A stretch of 59,755 bases of DNA from Empedobacter sp036647415 (GCF_036647415.1 NZ_JAVXKG010000021.1:1-59755); one strand, 5' to 3'; shown: positions 7,836 through 16,960, numbered from the stretch's first letter. Notes: generated by a model not told the origin, from the letters alone. Numbers and translations are program-made.

Positions 7836-8907
7836 ATTTTTGAGAAAATAATATTTTTTTGATGAAATTAGAAATTGGTCTTTCTAAATATTTATAACTA
7901 AACAATCCGAATAGAAGTACTGCAATAATCATTATAAAATAAATGACATAAGATTGTTTTCCAACATATTGAGTATACATTTCTATAATACCCAATCCTA
8001 AATAGCTGTGAATAAGATAAATAGAATATGAACTGACACCTATTTTTGTAAGAATAGGATTTGTAAGAAAATGTAAAAGATGTGGTTTATAAATAAAAGT
8101 AAAATATACTAATAAAGTAAATACAGTTAAACACGTAAAGCCAATATCAAGTTTATCTTGTATAATCAATAAAATAGCACAAATTATGATGTAAACAATG
8201 TATTTTTTATCCGCTTTGTTATTGTATAATTTGTATAAAAACATTCCGATAATAAACCAAAAACATTCTCGGAAAAGCACTAAACATCTTCCTATTAATT
8301 TCAAATAATCTAAAGTTGACTCACCAATATATGGTTGTAAAAATTTATGAGAAATACCACTGCTTAACAGTGTATATACAGGAAATCCAATAGCACAAAT
8401 GAGTATGAAATTTCTAATATAGGTTTGTTTATTCTTGAAATATAAAAACCCTATGAGAAGATAAAAACAAACTTCTGCCCAGAGACTCCAGTAAGAACCA
8501 TCTAAATAATAATACTTGATATATCCAGAAGGTAAATTAAAAACATGTGGATCTATAAATGTATTAGCGATAAGTAAATTAGCAAATGATTTTGAATTTG
8601 TAAATCCTTCTCCTGTATAAATAAATTTAAAAAAACTGAATGTAATTATTGAACAAATCAACATTGCAGGCGCTAATCTGATGTATCTTTTTTTCAAGAA
8701 ATCTGAATAACTTTTTGTTGCGCCTAAGGAATATAGAATTACAAAACCAGAAATTATAAAGAAAAAAGGAACACCAAAATAACCATAATTTCTTACAAAT
8801 TCTAAAAACTGATTTCCATGTAAATCATAGTTATGCAAGTAATGCCCAATCATAACAATAAGAATTGCAAAAACGCGCAATCCGTCGAGGATAGAAATTC
8901 TATTCAT
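7834..8907 (-). CDS. Acyltransferase-3 family membrane protein
   Basis: A 357-residue membrane O-acyltransferase of the OafA/YrhL/NodX type, with about ten hydrophobic helices. The N-terminal signature ISILDGLRVFAILIVMIGHY contains the conserved histidine of the family. Further marks are FFFIISGFVILYSLG with an RYIRLAPA basic motif, and a C-terminal YLERPISNFIKK. Members acetylate surface polysaccharides or other envelope glycans. No glycan biosynthesis genes adjoin it, so the substrate cannot be inferred. The ATG at 8907 is preferred to a TTG one codon earlier. Confidence 0.85.
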   Translation of the reverse strand: MNRISILDGLRVFAILIVMIGHYLHNYDLHGNQFLEFVRNYGYFGVPFFFIISGFVILYSLGATKSYSDFLKKRYIRLAPAMLICSIITFSFFKFIYTGEGFTNSKSFANLLIANTFIDPHVFNLPSGYIKYYYLDGSYWSLWAEVCFYLLIGFLYFKNKQTYIRNFILICAIGFPVYTLLSSGISHKFLQPYIGESTLDYLKLIGRCLVLFRECFWFIIGMFLYKLYNNKADKKYIVYIIICAILLIIQDKLDIGFTCLTVFTLLVYFTFIYKPHLLHFLTNPILTKIGVSSYSIYLIHSYLGLGIIEMYTQYVGKQSYVIYFIMIIAVLLFGLFSYKYLERPISNFIKKILFSQK

Positions 8908-8994
8908 CAAAAAGTAATATTATAGTTTATTTAAGTCGAAACAAATATATTGAATAATCCATGGGAATGAGAGTAAAGAATGAATTTTTAAAAA

Positions 8995-9002
8995 TATCTT
9001 TG
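8995..9002 (+). promoter_or_regulatory. -7 box immediately before recX
   Basis: TATCTTTG fits TAnnTTTG, but the start codon begins only five bases after it. Transcription from this box would give an almost leaderless mRNA. Confidence 0.45.
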
Positions 9003-9006
9003 CACT

Positions 9007-9507
9007 ATGAATTTCTCCAAAGACAACTCAAAAAAAATCTATACGATTAACGAAATAAAAGATAAAATGGCAAAATATTGTCTTTATCAAGATCGTTGTC
9101 ATTGGGAAGTTGAGAAAAAACTACGCGATTTTGATCTGATTCCAGAAGCAAAAGACGAAATTATTTTCAAATTAATAGATTACGGTTTTCTGAATGAAGA
9201 ACGTTTTGCACATAATTTTGTTCGTGGAAAAGTGAATCAGAAAATGTGGGGAAAAAATAGACTTCGCCAAGAATTGAAACTTCGTCAAATTGATCAGAAA
9301 TTAATAGAAAAAGCCTTTAAAGAAGAAATTGATGCAGATAAATATTGGAATAATTTGTTGCATCTTACACGAAAAAAGTTCAGATTATTAGCCTCAGAAC
9401 GCGAATCATTCAAGAAAATAAACAAAGTAAAAGCCTATTTAGCTTACAAAGGTTATGAATTTGATTTGATGAACGATGCCATCGAAATGGTAAAATCTGA
9501 AGAATGA
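9007..9507 (+). CDS. recX: Regulatory protein RecX
   Basis: A small helical protein (166 residues) that binds RecA filaments and modulates recombination. Characteristic features are the RecX three-helix repeats: YCLYQDRCHWEVEKKLRDF, LIDYGFLNEERFAHNFVRGK, KMWGKNRLRQELKLR and a C-terminal KVKAYLAYKGYEFDLMNDAI. recA is not adjacent, which is common in this phylum. Unit length and charge are typical. Confidence 0.9.
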   Translation: MNFSKDNSKKIYTINEIKDKMAKYCLYQDRCHWEVEKKLRDFDLIPEAKDEIIFKLIDYGFLNEERFAHNFVRGKVNQKMWGKNRLRQELKLRQIDQKLIEKAFKEEIDADKYWNNLLHLTRKKFRLLASERESFKKINKVKAYLAYKGYEFDLMNDAIEMVKSEE

Positions 9508-9602
9508 TTACAACTCATCCTCAAAATTCGACAATTCGGTAAAAAAGATTTAAAACTTGATTTTCTTTCGGTTAATTTTATTCTATAATTAATTAACACA
9601 CA

Positions 9603-10250
9603 ATGGAAAATTTAGTCAAAATCATTATTTATATTCACGCTTTTTTTGGAGGAATCGGTTTATTAGCCGGAACTGCAGTTATGTTTGCCAAAAAAGGAAA
9701 TCAACTTCATGCCAAATTTGGGAAAATATTCTCTTTGGGAATGTTAATCAGCTCTCTACTTTCACTTATTATTTGTAGCATGCCAAATCACCACAATTCG
9801 TTTTTATTGATGATTGGTATTTTTACAATTTATATGATTTTGATGGGAAATCGTGTGCTAAATTATAAACGTAAAAACTACGAAAACAAGCTTGATAAAG
9901 TCATTTCAGGTGTTATGTTTTTAGCTTCTATCGTGATGATTATTTTCGGAATTATTCCTCTTTTTGAACAAAATGGTATCGGAGTTTTATTTCTTATTTT
10001 CGGAGTTTTAGGTGCGTTTATGGCGTACAGAGATTTTATATTCTACAAAAATACTGAACGTTTCAAGAAATGGACAAATGTACATGTCGGCAAAATGGTT
10101 GGCGCTTACATTGCTTCGGTTACAGCTTTTCTGGTTGCAGGAGCTGGTTTTGGAGGTAATTTGTATGTTTGGATTCTCCCTACAATTATCGGAACTTTTT
10201 ACATCGTTTATTGGTTAAAAAAATTAAATAAAAAAGTAGTTGTGAATTGA
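9603..10250 (+). CDS. DUF2306-like membrane protein
   Basis: 215 residues with about six or seven hydrophobic helices. It begins with IIYIHAFFGGIGLLAGTAVM, followed by GNQLHAKFGKIFSLGMLIS, both features of the DUF2306 / predicted cytochrome-b561-like membrane family. The histidines at the membrane boundary (IHAF, QLHAKFGK, NVHVGK) could be haem or metal ligands (inference). No function is established. It is monocistronic, 95 bp after recX. Confidence 0.65.
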   Translation: MENLVKIIIYIHAFFGGIGLLAGTAVMFAKKGNQLHAKFGKIFSLGMLISSLLSLIICSMPNHHNSFLLMIGIFTIYMILMGNRVLNYKRKNYENKLDKVISGVMFLASIVMIIFGIIPLFEQNGIGVLFLIFGVLGAFMAYRDFIFYKNTERFKKWTNVHVGKMVGAYIASVTAFLVAGAGFGGNLYVWILPTIIGTFYIVYWLKKLNKKVVVN

Positions 10251-10287
10251 TTATCTTTAATCTAAACACAATTTATGAAATATTTAT

Positions 10288-10845
10288 ATGTTTTTTTTAT
10301 TCTTAAGTTTATTTATACAATGTGAAAAGCCAATTAATAAATCTTCTAAAGGTTGGGAAAAGACAGATGAAATAAAATTAAATTTTGTTTTTAAGGATAA
10401 AGTTACAGCTAATGTTATAAGACAAGTAATAGATATTGCAGAAAAAAATGAGATTGGAATTGCTACTATTATTGTTGTTTTTACAGGAAATAGATTGTAT
10501 GTTTCTCCAACTCTTGCAATAGAAGATTGTCTACTAAATCCAAGGTTTGAAGCTATTTTTAAATATAATAATCGAGATTATTACTTAGCTTTTATTCAAG
10601 ATAAAGAATTATTTAAAGAGTTTGTAGAATTAAAGGATATGAAATATTATAAATTAGGTCCTCAATATACAATTTGTGATTATATAAATTATACATTTCG
10701 GTTTGATTGGAATGAAGAATATTCTAAATATCAATTATTTGCTGTTTCCAAATACGATGATATAATTCCTGAAGAGGATAGTAAATATTTTCCTTTTTGG
10801 GAAGTTGTAGAACCAGAACCTCCAGTTGAGTCTAATTCAAAATAA
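10288..10845 (+). CDS. Hypothetical protein, probable lipoprotein with a disrupted signal peptide
   Basis: 185 residues in the open frame, which starts MFFLFLSLFIQCEKP. An ATG at 10275 in another frame encodes MKYLYVFF and then meets a run of eight Ts (10291-10298). With one T fewer, the two join as MKYLYVFLFLSLFIQCEK, a conventional N-terminus with a lysine, a hydrophobic core and a Cys that could be lipidated. The start given is therefore provisional: the T8 tract is a sequencing error, a slippage site or a frameshift. The rest (RPEF-free, rich in aromatic and acidic residues, ending EVVEPEPPVESNSK) matches no family I recognise. Confidence 0.55.
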   Translation: MFFLFLSLFIQCEKPINKSSKGWEKTDEIKLNFVFKDKVTANVIRQVIDIAEKNEIGIATIIVVFTGNRLYVSPTLAIEDCLLNPRFEAIFKYNNRDYYLAFIQDKELFKEFVELKDMKYYKLGPQYTICDYINYTFRFDWNEEYSKYQLFAVSKYDDIIPEEDSKYFPFWEVVEPEPPVESNSK

Positions 10846-10847
10846 AA

Positions 10848-10878
10848 AAAACGAATTTCGAAACTCGAAATTCGTTTT
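10848..10878. terminator. Bidirectional terminator between convergent genes
   Basis: Arms AAAACGAATTTCG and CGAAATTCGTTTT around a 5-nt loop. Confidence 0.85.
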
Positions 10879-10884
10879 ACTATT

Positions 10885-11517
10885 TTAAAACTTCCCTAAT
10901 TCTTTTTCAAATTCTTGTAAATAGTTGGCAAGATGCAAACCGTCGACAAAACCATGATTAGCTTCTACTGAAACAGGCATATACATTTTATCATTTTCTT
11001 TATATGCTTTTCCGAAAATAATACGAGGAATAGACTCTTTCGTTCCAAAGTTAGAAGGCTGTGTTAATCCTGTAAATCTCGACCAAGGAAAGGTAGAATG
11101 ACGCACCAAACCAATGGTAATTTCTTCATTTTTGATGTGCAAACCAACCGAATTTTCTACGCTTGCAATTTGTTCTTGCAATTGAAGATTGAAAGTTTCA
11201 AAATCTTCTGTAAAATTCATCAAAGCAAAACCAAAAGTTCCATCTTTTCGACCAATTGTTGTACCGCAATCTAAATGTTCGTACACAAAAATTTCATCAT
11301 CTTCAATACGATATTTAAACTCTTTTATACGATTTTCTGCAATCATAGAACAATGTAAATAAATCGCAAAAAAAGAAATTTTATTCGCTTTTGCAAATGC
11401 GTAAGCCTTTGTACAGTCTACTTCTGCTACAATTCCGACATACGGATTGTCCATATTTGCGAACATATTGTAATGCTCTTGTCGGTTCCAACCTTCGGGA
11501 TTAAATTTCTGTTTCAT
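10885..11517 (-). CDS. Chloramphenicol acetyltransferase-family protein (CAT-like)
   Basis: 210 residues of the trimeric CAT fold, using acetyl-CoA. The N-terminus (FNPEGWNRQEHYNMF) and the catalytic region NHGFVDGLH with the general-base His and DG pair are those of the family. The PW-x-x-F segment reads PWSRFTGLTQ; classical type I/III enzymes have a serine (Ser148 in CAT III) at the place where this protein has Gly. That serine contributes to transition-state stabilisation, so chloramphenicol may not be the natural substrate. It lies next to a DMT transporter with no mobile element, suggesting an intrinsic chromosomal gene. Confidence 0.85.
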   Translation of the reverse strand: MKQKFNPEGWNRQEHYNMFANMDNPYVGIVAEVDCTKAYAFAKANKISFFAIYLHCSMIAENRIKEFKYRIEDDEIFVYEHLDCGTTIGRKDGTFGFALMNFTEDFETFNLQLQEQIASVENSVGLHIKNEEITIGLVRHSTFPWSRFTGLTQPSNFGTKESIPRIIFGKAYKENDKMYMPVSVEANHGFVDGLHLANYLQEFEKELGKF

Positions 11518-11540
11518 TACTGCAAAGTTAAAAATAGGAT

Positions 11541-12431
11541 TTACAATTTCTTCAATCTTTTTTGTTGATATGCGTCACCAATCACATTTAGCATTACGCC
11601 CAGAATAATCATAAAAATTCCTAAAGCTAAACTCATCGAAAAATCTTCTCCAAAAATCAATACGCTTACCGCGACTGCAACCACAGGTTCTGATGCGCCA
11701 AGAATAGAAGTGGCTGTAGAACCAATATTTTTGATGGCAAATATTAATGCAATACTCGAAATTACTGTTGTAACGAATGCGAATGTAAAAAAATTGATGG
11801 TTAATTCTAATGATGGTAAAATGAAGGATTCTTTGTGAATAATCATTTTTATTGCGTAATAAATCGTTGTAAATAAAAATGAATAAAAGCTTAATGTAAA
11901 ACCTTTTATATCTCGTGCTTTCGATTTGTTGACTGTCACAATATATAATCCGTAACCTAAAGCGCTGACGAATACAATTCCTAATCCGAGTGGATTTAAC
12001 TCGAATTTTCCATCTTTAAAACTTAACAAAATAACGCCAGCTAACACAAAAATAATAGCTGCAATGGTCGAAATTGTGATTCTTTCTTTGAAAAAAACAG
12101 CCATTATAATGGCGACAATTAACGGATAAACAAATAATAGAGTGGAGGCGATTCCGGCGGATAAATAATCGTAACCGAGAAATAATGCATCAGCAGATAT
12201 TCCGTACAATAATCCTAAAACAACTAAAACTGGAAGTTGTTTTACATCTATTTTAAATGATTGTTTTGTGATGAATAAATACGCTCCAACAATCAATGCA
12301 GAGAAAAAGAATCGATAGAATAATGTTGTATCCATCGAAAAATTTGCTTGTTTTATAGGTAAGATAAATAATGGAATTAATCCATAAGATATGGACGAAA
12401 TTAATCCATACGCGTAACCTTTGAATTTCAT
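11541..12431 (-). CDS. EamA/DMT-family transporter
   Basis: A 296-residue inner-membrane transporter with ten predicted helices arranged as two five-helix EamA repeats. The signature of the first is GYAYGLISSISYGLIPLFI and ...FYRFFFSALIVGAYLF; the second begins NPLGLGIVFVSALGYGLYIV and ends with LGASEPVVAVAVSVLIFGE. Members export amino acids, metabolites or drugs. It ends 23 bp before the CAT-like gene on the same strand, so the two may be co-transcribed, but the substrate is not known. Confidence 0.85.
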   Translation of the reverse strand: MKFKGYAYGLISSISYGLIPLFILPIKQANFSMDTTLFYRFFFSALIVGAYLFITKQSFKIDVKQLPVLVVLGLLYGISADALFLGYDYLSAGIASTLLFVYPLIVAIIMAVFFKERITISTIAAIIFVLAGVILLSFKDGKFELNPLGLGIVFVSALGYGLYIVTVNKSKARDIKGFTLSFYSFLFTTIYYAIKMIIHKESFILPSLELTINFFTFAFVTTVISSIALIFAIKNIGSTATSILGASEPVVAVAVSVLIFGEDFSMSLALGIFMIILGVMLNVIGDAYQQKRLKKL

Positions 12432-12446
12432 ATAATTAAAATGATG

Positions 12447-12494
12447 TGACCCTGAGTTTTTTTAAGTCATCCTGAACTTGTTTCAGGATCACAT
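12447..12494. repeat. Dispersed palindromic repeat (TCCTGAA type)
   Basis: GTCATCCTGAACTTG is followed by TTTCAGGATCACAT, an inverted repeat of ATCCTGAA with TTCAGGAT. A degenerate partner, GTGACCCTGAG, lies just before it. Sequences of this kind recur between genes in many genomes. Confidence 0.55.
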
Positions 12495-12507
12495 ATTGAT
12501 TTGAATT

Positions 12508-12539
12508 GATGAGAAGCTGAATTTAATTCAGCTTGACAA
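12508..12539 (+). repeat. Palindromic dispersed repeat, copy 1 (AAGCTGAA type)
   Basis: TGAGAAGCTGAATT is followed by AATTCAGCTTGACA. The same unit occurs in the opposite orientation at 35001-35034 with one or two differences. Both copies are intergenic. Confidence 0.7.
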
Positions 12540-12549
12540 AATTTAAAAT

Positions 12550-14088
12550 TTATTTTCTTGTAAAGTCTAAATCGTGGAAGTCGTAACTGAAATCTGTTAA
12601 CGGAGAAATGGCTTTCATTTTGAAACCTGTCATTTTTCCATCTTTCATTTCTGCATAAACAAATGCATCAGCGTGGAAATATCGGTTGTACCATTTTACA
12701 GCAAATGTATTGTCTTTGTAGAAAAATAATTCTCCTGTTAATTGTGGCGAGCGTTTCGATTCGAAAATTAATTTTCCTTTCTTTTCATAAATCTCCACAT
12801 CACCAAACCAATTGTCTTTGTAAGTTCCGATTAAAGCTTTTGCATCAAATTTTATTGCTTTATTTTTTTTGTTTGCGTCTACAGTTTTCCAAACTTCTTC
12901 TGTTATAACATCAGCTTCAGCAACATTTTGTTTTAATATTTTATCATAATTTTCAACCCAATTTGTCGATTTATTACCTAAATAAAAATCTTTAATCGTA
13001 TTAGAAATCGCTCTGAAAGCCAAGCCTTGCTGTTGATTAGTTAAAATAACAATTCCTAAATTTAATTGAGGATAAAACATCGTTTGTGTTACAATACCTT
13101 CTAATCCACCAGTGTGCGAAACTTCTAATTTTCCGTTCATATCCTGCAATTGCCAACCTAAACCATACGCTTTGAACAATGAATTGTAAGGCGAAGTTGT
13201 ACGATTTGCTTGCAAAGTTTGAGGTGTAATCATTTCTTGCATTTGCTTCTCAGAAATGATTTGTTTTCCATTTATTTTTCCTTTGTTTAGATTAAATTGT
13301 AACCATTTTGCTAAATCATCAACATTAGAATAAAGTCCTGCCGCAGCATCAAAAATTGGGTTTTTATAACGCTCAATTACTTGTAATTTACCATCAATAG
13401 ACACATGTGGGTCGATGACATCTTTGCGATCTTTCAAGACATTCCAGCTTGCAGCAGTGTGTGTCATACCTATTGGTTCTATTAATCGTTTTGTAACAAA
13501 ATCTATCCAAGATTGTCCTGAAACTCTTTCTACAACAACTCCCGCAATAATATACAATAAATTATCATAGTCATATTTTGCTCTAAATCCCGAAACAGGT
13601 TTCAGATAATGTATATTGTTAATAATATCTGTTGGTGTAAAATTATTTCCATCTGGCCAAACCATCAAATCTCCTGCACCCAAGCCAAGTCCGCTACGAT
13701 GAGTTAACAAATCGCGAATTGTAAATTCATTGGTTACATAATCATTATACATTTTAAATTCTGGAATATACGTGATGACTTTATCGTCCCATTTAATTTT
13801 ATTTTCATCAACCAAAATAGCTAAAGCCGCTGCTGTAAAAGCTTTTGAATTAGATGCAATTCCGAAATTTGTAGAAGATTGTACTTTTTCTTTACTATTG
13901 ATAGATTTTAGACCATAACCTTTGCTATGAATAATTGTTCCGTCTTTGATAACGGCTACCGAAATTCCTGGAACATCAAATGTTTTGATTGCATTTTCTG
14001 TAACTTCATCAATAGTTTGATTCGGAATATTTTGTCCAAAAGCAGTTATTGATACTAATGTAAGTGTTGTATAAAGTAAATTTTTCAT
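12550..14088 (-). CDS. Secreted serine hydrolase, beta-lactamase class C / esterase family
   Basis: 512 residues: signal peptide (about 1-18, ending TAFGQ), a serine hydrolase domain to about 360, and a C-terminal small beta domain resembling DUF3471. The active-site set is present: SNSK (S-x-x-K nucleophile and lysine), YDYDN (Y-x-N) and HTGG near residue 327. Relatives include D-aminopeptidases, esterases and penicillin-binding proteins; a true AmpC would normally be shorter and lack the extra domain. Likely periplasmic. Substrate unknown. Confidence 0.85.
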   Translation of the reverse strand: MKNLLYTTLTLVSITAFGQNIPNQTIDEVTENAIKTFDVPGISVAVIKDGTIIHSKGYGLKSINSKEKVQSSTNFGIASNSKAFTAAALAILVDENKIKWDDKVITYIPEFKMYNDYVTNEFTIRDLLTHRSGLGLGAGDLMVWPDGNNFTPTDIINNIHYLKPVSGFRAKYDYDNLLYIIAGVVVERVSGQSWIDFVTKRLIEPIGMTHTAASWNVLKDRKDVIDPHVSIDGKLQVIERYKNPIFDAAAGLYSNVDDLAKWLQFNLNKGKINGKQIISEKQMQEMITPQTLQANRTTSPYNSLFKAYGLGWQLQDMNGKLEVSHTGGLEGIVTQTMFYPQLNLGIVILTNQQQGLAFRAISNTIKDFYLGNKSTNWVENYDKILKQNVAEADVITEEVWKTVDANKKNKAIKFDAKALIGTYKDNWFGDVEIYEKKGKLIFESKRSPQLTGELFFYKDNTFAVKWYNRYFHADAFVYAEMKDGKMTGFKMKAISPLTDFSYDFHDLDFTRK

Positions 14089-14138
14089 GTGCTATTTATA
14101 GAATAGCTAAGGTAGAAAAGTTTAATCTAATTTTATCA

Positions 14139-14477
14139 TTAATTGAGGTGAGTAAACTTGAAACCTTCGAAAGTTTTTAATCCAAATCCTAAAAATCGAT
14201 CGAATGAAGTATGAGCTGTAAATATTAGTCCAATCATTATAAGTGTTTGATTATTTATTAAATATCCGATTATAATTAAGCTAAATGTAAGAATGTAGTT
14301 ATGAACAAGATTGTAACTAATTGCTCCAATTTTATTTCCGAAAAGATAACCAATCATTAAAATATCTGGTGCGAAGAATAAGATTGCAAACCAAAACCAT
14401 GAATAATCTAGTTTGTAATAGATAAAGACTATTGAAATTAAAATTCCAAGTTGTTCTAATTTTAGTAAATTTTTCAT
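14139..14477 (-). CDS. DUF4260 family membrane protein
   Basis: 112 residues with four hydrophobic helices. FFAPDILMIGYLFGNKIGAI, then YNLVHNYI and the C-terminal AHTSFDRFLGFGLK are the conserved blocks of DUF4260. The start is set at MKNLLKLEQLG rather than an upstream ATG that would add 19 residues. Histidines in VHNY and AHTSFDR are conserved in the family, but no function is known. Confidence 0.8.
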   Translation of the reverse strand: MKNLLKLEQLGILISIVFIYYKLDYSWFWFAILFFAPDILMIGYLFGNKIGAISYNLVHNYILTFSLIIIGYLINNQTLIMIGLIFTAHTSFDRFLGFGLKTFEGFKFTHLN

Positions 14478-14526
14478 ATTGTTTTTTATACAAATAAGTA
14501 GGGAATAAAAAATAATTGTTACAAAA

Positions 14527-14550
14527 AAAACCACTCAATTGAGTGGTTTT
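14527..14550 (-). terminator. lepA terminator region
   Basis: A perfect palindrome, AAAACCACTCAA with TTGAGTGGTTTT, followed on the minus strand by eight Ts. It lies downstream of lepA. Confidence 0.85.
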
Positions 14551-14571
14551 CATGTTTATATAAAATAAGTT

Positions 14572-16368
14572 CTAATCGTTTAATTTCAATACCGCTAAAA
14601 AGGCAGATTGTGGAACTTCTACACGTCCAATTTGACGCATTTTCTTTTTACCAGCTTTCTGTTTTTCTAATAATTTACGTTTACGAGAAATATCTCCACC
14701 GTAACATTTTGCAGTAACGTCTTTACGCAACGCTTTGATTGTTTCACGTGCAATAATTTTTGCACCAATTGCTGCTTGGATTGGAATATCAAATTGTTGA
14801 CGAGGAATTAATTCGCGCAATTTCGCACACATTTTCTTTCCGATATTATACGCATTATCAACGTGAATTAATGCAGATAAAGCATCTACAATTTCACCGT
14901 GAATCATAATGTCTACTTTTACCAATTTCGAAGCTTTCATTCCCGAAGGTGCATAATCGAAAGATGCGTATCCTTTCGAAATTGATTTTAATCGATCATA
15001 AAAATCGAAAACAACTTCTGCCAAAGGCATATTAAAAATCATTTCTACACGATGTTGTGTTAAATAATTTTGAGATTGTAATTCTCCACGTTTCTCAATA
15101 CATAATCCCATTACTGGACCTACGAATTCAGATTTTGTAATAATTGCAGCACGAATATATGGTTCTTCTACACGGTTTAATCCTGATGGATCTGGTAACT
15201 CAGAAGGGTTATGAACCGGAATCATTTTTTCTGGATCTTTTTCTAAATATGCTTCGTAAGATACGTTAGGTACTGTTGTAATTACAGTCATATTAAACTC
15301 ACGCTCTAAACGTTCTTGAATAATTTCTAAATGCAACATTCCTAAGAATCCACATCGGAAACCAAAACCTAAAGCGGCAGAAGACTCAGCTTCAAAAGTT
15401 AACGAAGCATCATTAAGACGTAGTTTCTCAATAGATGTACGTAAATCTTCGTAATCTTCCGTATCTACAGGATAAATTCCCGCAAATACCATTGGTTTTA
15501 CATCCTCAAAACCATCAATAGCTTCGGCAGCAGGATTATCAACTAACGTTATTGTATCACCAACTTTTACTTCAGAAGCCTCTTTAATTCCAGAAATAAT
15601 GTAACCAACATCTCCGGTTTTAATAACTTTTTTCTCAACTTGGTTCAACTTTAAAGTACCAATTTCATCGGCACCATATTTTTTACCAGTTGACATAAAT
15701 TTTACTTGATCTCCTTTCTTTATTTCTCCATTAATTACTTTGTAGAATGCTTCGATTCCACGGAAAGGATTATAAACAGAGTCAAAAATTAAGGCTTGTA
15801 GAGGCGCTTCAGGATCACCAACTGGTGCTGGAACTTTCTCGATGATTGTGTGTAATAATTCTAAAACACCTTCACCAGTTTTTCCACTTACACGCAAAAC
15901 GTCTTCTGGTTTACAACCAATCAAATCTACAATATCATCTGTTACTTCTTCTGGATTTGCAGAAGGTAAATCGATTTTATTAAGAACTGGAATGATTTCC
16001 AAATCATTTTCTAACGCTAAATATAGGTTAGAAATGGTTTGTGCTTGTATACTTTGCGCAGCATCTACAATTAACAAAGCTCCTTCGCAAGCGGCAATGG
16101 AACGAGAAACCTCGTAAGAGAAATCTACGTGACCAGGAGTGTCAATTAAGTTTAATATATATTTTTCACCATCTTTTTCATATTCCATTTGGATGGCGTG
16201 CGATTTAATTGTGATTCCGCGTTCGCGCTCCAAATCCATATCGTCTAAAGTTTGATTTTGTAACTCACGATCAGAAATAGTGTTTGTTACTTGCAATAAA
16301 CGATCGGCCAAGGTACTTTTACCATGGTCAATATGGGCGATAATACAGAAATTACGGATATTTTTCAT
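14572..16368 (-). CDS. lepA: Elongation factor 4 (LepA), translational GTPase
   Basis: A 598-residue ribosome-dependent GTPase thought to act in 30S biogenesis and in remobilising stalled ribosomes. G1 is AHIDHGKSTLADRL, G2 ERERGITIKS, G3 DTPGHVDF, G4 NKIDLPSA. Domain II, the EF-G-like domains III and V, and the C-terminal LepA domain (RKRLLEKQKAGKKKMRQIG) follow in order. The length is normal and the sequence is intact. A well-formed promoter lies upstream. It shares the window with two other ribosome-rescue systems. Confidence 0.97.
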   Translation of the reverse strand: MKNIRNFCIIAHIDHGKSTLADRLLQVTNTISDRELQNQTLDDMDLERERGITIKSHAIQMEYEKDGEKYILNLIDTPGHVDFSYEVSRSIAACEGALLIVDAAQSIQAQTISNLYLALENDLEIIPVLNKIDLPSANPEEVTDDIVDLIGCKPEDVLRVSGKTGEGVLELLHTIIEKVPAPVGDPEAPLQALIFDSVYNPFRGIEAFYKVINGEIKKGDQVKFMSTGKKYGADEIGTLKLNQVEKKVIKTGDVGYIISGIKEASEVKVGDTITLVDNPAAEAIDGFEDVKPMVFAGIYPVDTEDYEDLRTSIEKLRLNDASLTFEAESSAALGFGFRCGFLGMLHLEIIQERLEREFNMTVITTVPNVSYEAYLEKDPEKMIPVHNPSELPDPSGLNRVEEPYIRAAIITKSEFVGPVMGLCIEKRGELQSQNYLTQHRVEMIFNMPLAEVVFDFYDRLKSISKGYASFDYAPSGMKASKLVKVDIMIHGEIVDALSALIHVDNAYNIGKKMCAKLRELIPRQQFDIPIQAAIGAKIIARETIKALRKDVTAKCYGGDISRKRKLLEKQKAGKKKMRQIGRVEVPQSAFLAVLKLND

Positions 16369-16387
16369 ATTCTATTTGTCGAATAGG

Positions 16388-16417
16388 CAAAAATAATCTT
16401 TTCCGTGCAGACTACAA
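16388..16417 (-). promoter_or_regulatory. Bacteroidota promoter for lepA
   Basis: On the minus strand, TTG (16417-16415), a 19-nt spacer and TATTTTTG (16395-16388) give a full -33/-7 promoter. It lies about 20 nt upstream of the lepA start. Confidence 0.7.
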
Positions 16418-16540
16418 GTATTTTAAAAAATATTATCGATTATATTTTAATAAATTAACGTGAATTGAAGTTAAAATAAGGAAATAAAAAAAAGTTTTAT
16501 AAAATTTAGAGTAGATATCTAATTGTTTAGGAATCCTTTT

Positions 16541-16960
16541 TTAACCTTCATATTTAACTTTGAATGTAACTATAAAGTCTTTGTATTTATTATTTTGATA
16601 AGCTGGAATTATGTTCTTGCCTTTTTGTTCGTAGTATTTAAAAACTTTAGAGATTCTTTTTAGATAAGTTGTTGAAATTAAAGCATCACTGTCTTTAGAA
16701 AAGCTATAACTTGCTACTTTTCCATCTTTTTTAACTGTAAAATATAAAGTTAAATCATGAGCTAATTTATTTTCTTTATAAAAATCTTCACCAGAATCTT
16801 TTGTTTGATCATTTAATTCATACCATAATTTTTCAGAAAAACATTTGCTTAACTCTTCATTCGTTTTGTATTTATTACAACCAGGAAATACTGGATATTT
16901 AATAGATTCTTGTGCAAAACAAAAAGTTGATAAGGTAATTAATAGAAAAAGGTTCTTCAT
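16541..16960 (-). CDS. Small secreted protein, TonB-C-terminal-like
   Basis: 139 residues with a signal peptide (MKNLFLLITLSTFCFA, then Q). The mature start YPVFPGCNKY and the following KCFSEKL resemble the segment PVFPGCE...KKC that precedes TonB C-terminal domains in many flavobacterial proteins; DLTLYFTVKKDGKVASYSFS and IVTFKVKY fit the beta strands of such a domain. It is therefore probably periplasmic. Partner and role are unknown. It is monocistronic, on the same strand as the TPR regulator 42 bp away. Confidence 0.65.
   Translation of the reverse strand: MKNLFLLITLSTFCFAQESIKYPVFPGCNKYKTNEELSKCFSEKLWYELNDQTKDSGEDFYKENKLAHDLTLYFTVKKDGKVASYSFSKDSDALISTTYLKRISKVFKYYEQKGKNIIPAYQNNKYKDFIVTFKVKYEG

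Noticed and set aside
10885..12431. Mobile antibiotic-resistance cassette around the CAT-like gene
   Set aside because: No transposase, integrase or attC-like site; base composition matches neighbours; flanks are housekeeping-type genes.
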